Part shown: in pieces, positions 1 to 9,686 of the stretch | Layout of the letters: every line of letters starts with the position of its first letter | Numbering within the stretch: the stretch's first letter is position 1 | Assembly (NCBI GenBank): GCA_030144725.1 | Contig: JASKMD010000027.1 | Location: forward strand, 2,718,258 to 2,782,257 | Direction: 5' to 3' | Length of the DNA: 64,000 nt | Source of the DNA: Haematococcus lacustris | Taxonomy: Eukaryota > Chlorophyta > Chlorophyceae > Chlamydomonadales > Haematococcaceae | Program-made: the position numbers and the translations under genes | The notes under the pieces: model-generated | What the model was told of the DNA's origin: nothing | The model's database searches: none | The model's input: the letters and a program-made list of their open reading frames with translations, nothing else

Positions 1-2434
1 TAATAGGGACGCCGCTGCCAGGGCATTCGCCTCCACCAGCAGACCCTCCATGCTGGGCTGTTTAGCACGAAGCCGACCACGTGTGTGTGTGAAAGATTGT
101 TTTTAATTATTTTCAATTATAAATATATTTATAATTTTTATATTTTCATTTTTTAATATAACTTTTTTTCCATAATTTAATATATTATAAATTTGAACGT
201 AATCCCTCCCGAGTGAGGACCCTAAACGTCGACCATTTGCAGCGCTGAACCACTCCCCGGGCTGTTGTTATAGCACAACAGAATCCTTCGGGGTCAGACC
301 AGTTAGAGCTGCAGCCAGTCGTGCGGGCGGCCAAAAAGCGTAGCGGTTGAGGCGAAAAATTCGAAGGTTTTTCTCGTCGGTTCGCGGATAGGCCCATACA
401 TACGTACGGGTTACCACCCGTATATCCGTAACTTACCCCGTATAGTCACAGCCCTGCCCCCCTCTCCAGCCAGGCGTCGTTCACCACCACCCCCTGAGCC
501 AGCCCCAGCAACCTCCGCTGCCTGGCCACCAGAGCTGCAGGCCTCCACCCAAGCCTCGAGTTGCGTGACGACCCGCGCCTCGACCACTTCGGACGCCACG
601 ACCGCTCCTGCCTCCAAACCAGCAGCGCACACACCCCTCATCACGGTATGCCGTTTGGCCTTCTTCGCATGCCATGTGTTCTTGTCGTGTCGGTCCCTGC
701 GCGCTTCGCCGCTGGCCTTCTTGCTCTTCTGCGCCTGGCTTTGCTATGGCTGAGCCTCGAGCTCGCGGTCAACTTCACTATCCGAGGCATCACGGTTACG
801 TTTACGCTGCCTGTTTCGCTGCATCACTTAACAAGCTCTACAGCGGTATATCAATGCCATCCTTACGTATGCCTTACATGCCTGGCAACCGTTCTAAGGA
901 TTAGGTTAGGTTTTGGAAGGCCGGTTGTGGAGCCATGCAATGCAAATGCAACAGCTTGTACTTTAGATACGGTCGTGCATTGTGTAGTTTGCCTAGCTAG
1001 GTATGGCTACGGAGCAAAACGTCAGACCCGTCTCCAAATGAAAAAAACCGACCCATCTCCAGTCCTGACACAATTATTGCGCCGGGCCCGGCAGTGGCTT
1101 GGCTAGCAGCAGTCGTGCTTAGCCGCGCCAACGCGGGGGACAGACCCTGGACAGACCACTTTTACACACTCTGACCGATTGACCGATTGTCCGATTGACC
1201 CACCTACAACCTGCTGCTGCTGCTCATGCATTGCAGCACACCTGCAGCCTGCACTGCCACACACCTACAGGCAGGGCAGGGCAGGGCAGGGCAGGGCAGG
1301 GCAGGGCAGGGCAGGGCAGGGCAGGGCAGGGCAGGGCAGGGCAGGGCAGGGCAGGGCAGGGCAGGGCAGGGCAGGGCAGGGCAGGGCAGGGCAGGGCAGG
1401 GCAGGGCAGGGCAGGGCAGGGCAGGGCAGGGCAGGGCAGGGCAGGGCAGGGCAGGGCAGGGCAGGGCAGGGCAGGGCAGGGCAGGGCAGGGCAGGGCAGG
1501 GCAGGGCAGGGCAGGGCAGGGCAGGGCAGGGCAGGGCAGGGCAGGGCAGGGCAGGGCAGGGCAGGGCAGGGCAGGGCAGGGCAGGGCAGGGCAGGGCAGG
1601 GCAGGGCAGGGCAGGGACGGGAGGGGCAACGCAATGCTGGGAGGGGGTGGGTCAGGGTTGGGATGCGGCGGTCCTAGAGCTCCGGCTGGTCGTGGGTTGC
1701 ACATTGAGATGCACGCATGGGAGCAGGCTGACCAGGGCGGCTTCGCCTTCGCATAGGCTGGGCTGGCTGCGGGGCAGCACCGCTGCTGAACTTCACGGTG
1801 TGGCCTGCGCCCCGCTCTCGGCGTGGGTTACCTGGCTGCATTGCGTAGTTGAGGAGCGTTCAGCGTTGGGGTGGGGGCGGGCGCAGGGAGCCAGCGCTTT
1901 GGCTGCCCCGCAGCGTGCTGGGAACGGCTAGTTGCGGCTGGGTACGGCTGCGGCCTGGCGGAGCTGGCGGTTGGGGCTTCAAACTTTTCTGACTTTTACT
2001 GATGTACCGAATCTGAGAATGGTCCGATTTTTAACCGTGTGTATTATTTGGCCCGTTCACATATTGAGCCCTGCATGTGTCTGAACGTTCATACGCCGTT
2101 CATACACCGATACGCGAGCGGTGCATCGGTGGGCCACATCCACTTGACACATCGGTTGGCCACATCCACAGTTGAGGTGCACTGAATAGCAGCGAGTGAC
2201 GGTCGAATGCTGCTGCTATCAACAGGACAATACAGGAGGCATTTGTCTCTTCTTTGCCTTTCAGGTTTTTACTCAGCTCTCTTCGGAGTAAAGGTGCAGA
2301 TTACAGTAGGCTCAGCTGTCTAGCCGCGGTCATAGAAGTCGGGAAGCGGTGCGTTCTTGTGCTGTGATTATGCAGCACAGCTAGTTGCTGTGTCAGCCTC
2401 GTCCTGCTCTCGCACCAGATCTTTTACTCTCAGC
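1..2434. other. repeat-rich region without recognised gene
   Basis: No gene is supported here. Positions about 90–190 are strikingly AT-rich against a GC-rich background. Positions 1270–1616 are a pentanucleotide array listed separately. The long open frames across the array and at 561–1106 come from repeat or biased composition and match no family I recognise. Confidence 0.6.
1270..1616. repeat. (GCAGG)n pentanucleotide array
   Basis: About 69 head-to-tail copies of a 5-bp unit with no interruption that I can see. The unit length is not a multiple of three and contains no stop, so several frames are open on both strands; these frames are not genes. Confidence 0.97.
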
Positions 2435-4761
2435 ATGGCATTGTGTGTACAATCAGGTATCGGCGTGACACAACCAAGAATGGCATCTGCAGGGTGTCGC
2501 ATGTGGGACAAGTAGCTTACAGCAAAGTAAAGCAGAGCAGAGCTTTAAGAACCGGACAGACAACGAGTCAAGAAAAGGGGCACTAATCAATAGGAAAGAA
2601 ACTATCCAAACGTGGGAAAGCTGCGCAAGAAGATAAGCCAGAGTAAAGAGTCTCTGCAATGCTTGGTGCCCACTTTGCTCTGTTGCAGACGATGCATAGT
2701 TGAGGGCAGTGTTGTTGATAAGTTTACTGTTATCTGCATGCATATAAAAAGCTGTAAAGTTGCTTGCACGTTGCAGGCATGGGCATAAGCAGGGACAGAG
2801 CCAAGGCTGCTTGTCGAGCTATGAAGCGTGGTGACCTACTGTTTTTCTTGGTGAGCCTGGACGACGCAACGATTGCTGCATGGAACCTAGAAAACGAGGA
2901 CCAGGACAAGACAATTGCTTCCTACATCGGTGCAGCAAAGCAACAAGGTGAGTCGTGTCTATGCATGCTCAGCACACAGCTCATGAATGTGCATGTGTGA
3001 AGGGTGCATCGCACATGAGTTATGCACGTTGCATGCCTGTTGGGTTGGTATCTTCTATTCCGCATACTGGCATTAACACTTGGATCACGTCAGCAAACAT
3101 GTACAGCAACAGCTGTGATCATAGTGCGTGTCCGCCCAACGCATGGGTATGTGTGATGCTTGAGGGCGTGAACGCGGTGATGTGTGTGATGACAGCAGCG
3201 CAACAAAATGGTATCCATCCTTCAGTTACACATGTATGGTTTGCAATGCTGATGTGGTAATGACCTCAAATGGGCATGCAATCCAGCGTACAACTGATGT
3301 AATTTTGCAAGTTGATTGCAGAGTGTTGCCTAAGACACGCAAAGCATGTGTCGCGTCTTTGCATGTGCTTGCAGCGGTGGTGCAAGAGGTTCAAGCAGCG
3401 GCGGCACAGCTACAAGCTACACAGGCGGCGCATGCGGCAGGTGGGTGGGATGTGTGGATTAAATGCGTGTAGGGCCGCATGAGGGTATGTGACTTGTTAG
3501 GGAACTGCATGAAGTACTTCCATGCGGACACCATGAACGGTGTTTTCACAAAGCAGGTGCATGCATGACCTGTGAGACAGCTAAGATGCCTGGTTCAGCC
3601 AAGTTGACAAAATACAACATAGACCCGCCCTATCGGACGTGGCACACTCGCACTCCTAGCCGCAGCGCATAGAGGTCTAGTGTGGGGAGGCACGTGCGAT
3701 ACTTGCCAGAGAATGCGTGTCCAAAAGTGATGATGGGGGTGTACGTGATGCCCTGTAGTTCAGGTGTGCATCAGTGCTGGGCGATTGGGTAATAATGTAA
3801 TAAGTCGGTAATAACCCAGCGCAAAAAACAGCAATAAGTCGAAAAACCGTCCTCAAAAATGAGTGAACTTAATTACATCGGCAATAGCTCCACCGCCTGA
3901 TTGGTACTCCGCTTATTACTTATCCCCCAGCAATGTATCCCATCTTCCACAAACCCCAAAGCGGGCGGCTGCCGAACATCCATCGCAGAACAACCACATA
4001 GCGTCCCAACGCTCTGTAACAACAAGTGCCGATCACGAAGGCGTTGAGGTCAGTACCGCAGCATGTCCGTCAACGCAGCATGTCAACAACGCGATGCGAT
4101 GGGTATATTTGGGTGCAGAGCGTAGCAAGCGATGATGATGCGGACTTGGAAAAGAATGGACCTGCCAAGGTTGGTATACAGCAAGATGCCCAGGTTGTGA
4201 AGAGCTCCCAATAGGATCTTGTCCATGCAGAGCAAGGTGAAGAAAGGCAGCAGTGATGGAGCTTGGGTCAGCAAGCAGAAGTATGGCATCACTGACAGCA
4301 TGCGCAAGGACCTATCCTTGGCAGCCCCGACCGTGTCAGCTGCCGGTTCTGCCTCCACCCTCAGTCGATACAAGCCCGCAAGGCCACTGTCGATACGCAT
4401 GCAGCCTCTTGGTACCCTCCCTCACAGCCCAGCGGCCCTCCCTCTCAGCCCAGCTGGCACAGCAAGGGTTGACAAGATTGCCATGAGACACGCCAAGCAA
4501 CAGCTTTCAGCTGTTGAGGCTGTTGGCTGTCGTGCCATGACCCTTGAACACAGCTATGCGCAAGCTGTAGCCGACCCAGAGACGCTGCAACGTTTTGTGA
4601 TGCTGGTGTATCTGCTCATGCATGGGCGGCCCTTGGTAGAGTACCAGCAAAGCCGGGAGCTGCTGCAAGCTTTGAATGTGACTGTAATCGGCTCGCACTG
4701 GTCAACACGCTCAGCTGTCGGCATGCTGGCAGGCATCAATCAAGCTTTGGAGGATGAGCTG
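2435..4761 (+). CDS. possible multi-exon transposon-related gene (hAT/DUF4371-like segment)
   Basis: Tentative four-exon model: 2435–2456, 2777–2947, 3322–3440 and 4231–4761, with compatible phases (1, 1, 0) and GT–AG borders. The first two exons give a short acidic-rich protein (motif NLENEDQDKTIASYIG) that I do not recognise. Exon 3 could instead start at 3324, which changes its frame. The fourth exon ends in a segment with motifs HGRPLVEY and HWSTRSA, which resembles the domain before the catalytic core of hAT-type transposase relatives (DUF4371-like). A good donor follows at 4762, but no downstream catalytic exon is visible before the gypsy fragment at 5473. It is probably a broken or incomplete transposon gene. 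The joins are inferred, and the family call rests on a few residues. Confidence 0.35.
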
Positions 4762-5472
4762 GTGCACACCGTGAATTTTAAGATTTTTGCGATTGGTTTA
4801 TATCTGTTGGTTTATATTTAATAAACTGAAAGCAATAAAAACTCTTTGTTTGATGTTTTTTATTACACTGAGTAATACGTCTTTGGCGAATCGCCCAGCA
4901 CTGGTGAAAGAAAGAAAGAAAAGTACTCCGGTACAAACCGGCGTGCATTAAGGGAGGAGCTTCCGCCTGTGGCGCGGCCTGCTCCCACCTCCAAACGTTG
5001 GACACAGGCTGGACATGTCCCCACCAAGCTGCCCTAGCTGTAGCCACAGACCAGAGCTAGCACCCAAGGCAAACTAAGAGGCATGAGAGGAGCAAAGACT
5101 AGTGCACTCGGCTGTTGGACCTATCTCTTCTCCTCGTTGACGAGAGCAATTCCAACCTTGTCCGCCGGATGTCGCACTAAAAGCTGAAGTTCTCCAAAAG
5201 TCCAAACTTGAGCTGTCAGCAAACGTCCCGGGTTGAGGTAGCTCTGCTCCCTCCTTGATGACGCCAGCAACTCCACAACAGCTCGATGACCCGCAGCGGT
5301 CGTGTGCGGCACCCGGACCTCATTTGCATTCCGCTGGACAAAGCGGTGCCCGTATAAGCCTGGGAAGGCTCTCCCGTTGCATCCCAATTTATATACCGTT
5401 GGGTGCGGTGGTGAGGTAGCTTAGCCAATCCGTGCGACCGAAGTCAACGCGGATTGTTACCAGGGCCACCGC

Positions 5473-6141
5473 GTGGAGGTGCCTCACCGCCAGCCCCCTG
5501 AGTTTGCACAACTCTTCATTGATAAGGTATTTGTCCATCATGGACTACCCTCTGAAGTTGTGAGTGACCGGGGTTCCCTTTTCGTGAGCAAGTTCTGGCA
5601 AGCTGTATGCAAGCTAATGGGCATGAAGCACTCACTCACCTCCAGCTATCACCCCCAGTCAAATGGGCAGGTTGAGCGGTACAACAAAGTGTTGGAGGAA
5701 ATGCTTAGGCATTATATCTCTCCCACTCAACGAGACTGGCCTAAACACCTCTCGTTTGCCGAGTTTGCAATTAATAACTCATGGCAAGAAAGTATTAAAT
5801 CTACACCTTTCCTGGTTAACTATGGACAGTCCCCAGTGACACCGGTGACCCATGAGTTACCTCGGTTGCCACCTCCTATGGCTCAGTTCTTCTCTGAGGG
5901 CTGGGAAAAGGGTGTTCAAGAGGCCAGACGTTGTATGAAACTGGCACAGAGCCGTCAGGCCAATGGTGCTAATCCACACAGGAAATCCTCGGACAGTGTG
6001 TTCCAAGTGGGTGACCGTGTGCTGCTCAGCACCATGAAGGACGTGAAGGAAGGTTGCAACACGCAATGCGACAGACGGCTGACAATAAGGTTCAATACAT
6101 GCAATTGGGCACAACTATACCATGACTATTTCATTGGCTGA
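5473..6141 (+). pseudogene. Ty3/gypsy integrase fragment
   Basis: The open frame matches the second half of a retroviral-type integrase core of a Ty3/gypsy LTR retrotransposon. It shows VSDRGSLF with the second catalytic Asp, then SSYHPQSNGQVERYN with the catalytic Glu, spaced as D-X35-E. The usual AEFAINNS block and a GDRVLL motif follow. The zinc-binding HHCC region and the first catalytic Asp are absent, so the 5' end is missing. Homology fades after GDRVLLSTMKDV at about 6040. No reverse transcriptase, RNase H or paired LTRs are seen nearby. It is a truncated, probably inactive copy lying between the hAT-like segment and another spliced gene, which suggests nested insertion. Confidence 0.85.
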
Positions 6142-6211
6142 CGGTGTGCTTGTTTCTGTTGATGCTTGTGTAGAAGTACCTCAGAAATGAGCAGTGCGGG
6201 GGTTTGATTTT

Positions 6212-7346
6212 AGTAAACGAGGAGGAGATTGAGCCATTGGTGGTTGATCGTTTTGCACAACTAGAGCCTGGTGCCACTTACACAACCTCTCTACCTTATT
6301 ATAAGGAAGCCTTGTCCAGCGTGCTAGGGGAGGCACGGCACCTGCAACAATCACGGGAGGATGAGTTTGGCAAGGCCCTGACTCTTTACGCGCAGCGCGC
6401 CGAGCCGGATCAGGTGAGGGGCCAAGCTGTTACATATACCAAACGCAGCGTAGCACATTGAGCCCCAACCAGGGGAGGGCTCAAGCTGTTATACAATGTG
6501 TAGGTAATGGTTATGGGTATCAACATAGCAAGCAATAGGTGGCATGCAACATTGTGCAAGTAAACAGGGCTGTTCTACAACACCCATGTTGTACATGCTG
6601 CCTGAAATGTTACCTACATTGTTGCAGGGGTATGAGTTGCGGGAGGATTTGCGCATGCAGCTGACCAGCGATAAAAAGATTGCTGAGCACGATGTGGTGG
6701 TCTTGGGCAAGGACAAGGCCTATGTTGGATCACACAAGACACATGCCAAGGGCGCGAAGTGAGTGTGGTTGTTGTTGTAATGAATAGGTGACAAGTGAGT
6801 TGTACGCTATGAATCATCATCAGATGTGCTATCTTGTGGTGGGGTGATGTTTATCATGGAGATGGCATGAGTCATGTGTGATGCACAATGTGTCATGCCT
6901 ACTTTACTGGTGTGCTAGATACTGCGTGTCATCAGAGTACTGGCAGGTTATTGTCAAATGTGCTTAACGAAAGCCTTCGTTTGCCATTGGCATACTGCCA
7001 TTGGCAAATGGTGGTTGTTTCTCTGTGGCTCACGAACCATGATGAACCAATCGTGTCTCATTATAATAGGACCTGACACCTCATTAGGTGACGCCCAATC
7101 AATCGTTTTTGTTCATGCAGGCCTGTCAAGGAGATTGCACAACGTTGTAAGGAGCTTGCGAAGCTACCCAACAAGCTCCCTGCAATCGTAATGCCGGCCT
7201 TCATGGTGGAGCGCCCCGAGCCGGAAGCGGAGCTCAAAATCCAAAAGGCATGCAAGGACTTGAATGTGGTGCGATTCCATCGCAGTGGCCATGCTATCAT
7301 AGTGATGAACAGCATGGGCGCTGTTGGCAGGCTGCAGCGCTTCTGA
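6212..7346 (+). CDS. unrecognised spliced gene, 3' three exons
   Basis: Three exons join in one frame: about 6212–6414, 6630–6759 and 7119–7346. Donors are GTGAGG and GTGAGT, and acceptors end TTGCAG and ATGCAG. The product is a soluble, charged protein of roughly 185 residues (motifs SLPYYKEALSS, DVVVLGKDKAYVG and VMPAFMVERPEPEAE) that ends at a TGA in exon 3. Phases agree across both introns, which argues for a real transcript. The upstream limit is unclear: the first exon appears to begin at an acceptor (TTTTAG), so a 5' exon is missing or was displaced by the integrase fragment. It may be the tail of the gene starting near 2435, but the phases do not clearly join. I do not recognise the family. 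Confidence 0.45.
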
Positions 7347-8344
7347 GTCTTTTTATTGTTGTTGGCGTGAGATGTTTGGAATTAGTGCATTGAGTCGTCC
7401 ATGCACGTGGTTGGTTCCAATGGCAAGGTTGGAGGATTGCAAAAGCAATATGACTAACATTGAAAACAAATAGTCAACTATGTTGTTGTGTGTAGAGCTT
7501 TGCTGCATTGTGAAGATACAACTGCAACACCTTCATGCACACATGCCAAAGGTCTAGGAGCAGCAAGCGTGGCGACACTGGTGGGCTCCTCCCCCTCACC
7601 ACCCCCTTGACATCGCAGCCCTCTCCCTACCCTACCCAGCAGCCAAGAGCAAGCCCCTTGACCCTTCACCAACTGCCGGAAAAAACCAGCATGCTCAGCC
7701 ATCACTCACACAAAATATCAGCGTCACCTGCGCAGGTACCATGGTACCTGCTCTTGTACCATGTGGTACTTGCTCTGGTACCATATGGTACCTGCTCTTG
7801 TACCATGTGGCACATGCTTTGGTACCATGTGGCACCTGCTCTGTTCAGCACCTCGTTAAGTTAAGACCCCGTTCAAAATCCTCAGGGTCTTAAGACCCGG
7901 GTCTTAATAGGACCTGGCCGGGAACGCCCTAGAGACGGGGTCTCCTTGGGATGGTGAGAGTCTCACCGTCTCGCCGCTGTAATTTGTTCGCGGTCACATG
8001 GGGCAGCCCGCGAGCAAAGACTGAAATCGATTGCGCTGATGATCAGACTAGGTTGCGGCTGCCGATATGATCAACGCTATCGAAAACGATGCAGTATTGA
8101 GAGAGCACTGAGAGACTTGCATGACCCATGTTGTGGCCCCATGAGTCCAGGAGGCGGCCTCCGACGGCGCATCATCAACCAGGTGCGCAGAGTCGCAACG
8201 CCGCCCCGCGCAGCCATCGCGCTAGAAAGCGAACGAAGGCGCGACAAGGATCGGGAGCTAATATTAGCTAACATGGCTGGCTGGCTATTATAGTATATTA
8301 TACTATTGTTAGTTTTACCTAGGGGGGGAACCACCCTAATTACC
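7347..8344. other. intergenic region with palindromic repeats
   Basis: No gene is supported. It holds a 22-bp tandem repeat (7735–7842) and an 18-bp perfect palindrome at 7890–7907 built on TTAAGACCC, with half of the motif repeated at 7861. The open frames at 8039–8293 are not recognised. Confidence 0.5.
7735..7842. repeat. 22-bp tandem repeat containing GGTACC
   Basis: Five imperfect units of about 22 bp (the first is 20 bp), each with the core GTACCATGTGG followed by TGCTCT. Units alternate between beginning with GG and TG. The unit contains self-complementary stretches around GGTACC. Confidence 0.9.
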
Positions 8345-9686
8345 CATCACTGCATCGCACCCATTGTATAGGACAGGACGTGCTTTGCTCGAAGGAAGTG
8401 GCTGGCTTAATGAAAACGAAGACCCGTGGTGGTGGGACAACGACTTGTACGCCCAATTCGACACAGCTCAGCTGGGGACAGCTGGGGAGTAGAGCATGAC
8501 CCGGTTTGTTAAACAATGTTTAACAAAGTTTAACAAAGGGAGAATGTTTAACAAATGTTTAACACGACCGCCAGGTGGCGCTCCGCAGTCGCGATGGGAG
8601 GCGAAGCAACCGCGACCCCAATGTGCGAACCAATGCACACACGCAGCCTTCCCGCGAACCAAAGCTACACGCAGAGCTACAGTGCTCGGATGATGTTTCA
8701 CTATGATATAACTGTGCTGTAGCAGGCCATGGCTGGTCGGCTGTAGCTTTTGGGGTTGGCTGTAGCTCTGGGGGCGATCTTTTTAAATGGTGACGAACAA
8801 GGAGGCTATTGTCCCGTTAGCTGGGGTGGTGGCAGGCATGATGGCGTCAAGCATCGCAAGCGCAAATGCACAAAGTGCGCCGTGCAAGTCAGGCGTGCAA
8901 GTCAGTGCAGTCGTGCAAGTCAGGCTGCGGGGCTTATCAGGCTAACTAGCCAAGCACTCTCCGCACTAGCGGGACTAGCTAAGTATACTCCGGGGGGCTA
9001 CATCTCTCTATGGCGCCACGGGAGGCACATTACAACTTCAGCATTAAACAAGGTCAACAAGCTAGTCAAGCTTGTGTGCTTGTTATGCTAGGCGCAACCA
9101 GCCGTGTCGAAAATCGTTGCAACAAAAGGACCACAATGACTGCGCGGCTTACTCAGCGGCTTGCTTAGCCGCTCGGAGGCGAAGCCACTCAATGAAACTT
9201 ATTGCCTGGCTCCTTAGATGTCGGGAGCGTACTGTGTTGCATATTCGTGCATACTATGTGCCAGAAGACCTCAATCAAACCCCCATCGCACTCCGGGTCG
9301 TCAGGGTGTTAGGCTCAAGGCGTTAACGTTACGTTAAACATTTGTTAAACCACGTTAACAGGCCCAAACATCAGGATGTTAACGTTAACAGTCGTGCCCT
9401 ACTGGGGAGCACTAGGGGTAGGTCGGACCTCCTGCCGGTGGCATGGCTACGACATGAGGCAAAATAACGTTTGCTTTCTATGCTGTCGTCAATTTCAGCG
9501 TGCACATACGGTGCAAAGGTTACAAATGATTACATCCGATGATGCATGAGCCGGCACGTCCGCGCCCTTATCTTTGACCGATGTATCCATTTCACCCCGT
9601 CGCAGTGCGACTACTACTCGATTAGACAGGACACCACCGACACAATTCTTGTCATAATTGAACAAAGATAGTAACCCAACAGAGCA
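8345..9686 (+). other. upstream region of GRAM–VASt gene, interrupted by hAT element
   Basis: Positions 8345–8489 and 9402–9686 are contiguous in the inverted second copy (57502–57930). They hold the presumed promoter and 5' region of the GRAM–VASt gene. Positions about 8375–8491 also have an open frame rich in Trp/Asp (core WWWDNDLYAQFDTAQLG) that is kept in the second copy with few changes. It may be a real small exon or an older element; I cannot assign it. Confidence 0.5.
8490..9401. mobile_element. non-autonomous hAT transposon (912 bp)
   Basis: The element is bounded by terminal inverted repeats: TAGAGCATGAC at the left end and TAGGGCACGAC (reverse complement) at the right end, 9 of 11 identical and fitting the hAT end consensus YARNG. 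It is flanked by an 8-bp target duplication, CTGGGGAG, at 8482–8489 and 9402–9409. The inverted second copy of this locus has a single CTGGGGAG (57779–57786, reverse strand) and no insert, which is an exact empty site. Subterminal regions carry repeated GTTTAAC/GTTAAC motifs at both ends, as expected for transposase-binding sites. No transposase is encoded. It lies about 285 bp upstream of the GRAM–VASt start codon. Confidence 0.92.

Noticed and set aside
1179..1931. Open frames through the GCAGG array on both strands
   Set aside because: A product of a stop-free 5-bp repeat; no conserved flanking protein sequence.
4780..5470. Possible LTR upstream of the integrase fragment
   Set aside because: No matching second copy downstream and no primer-binding site found by eye.
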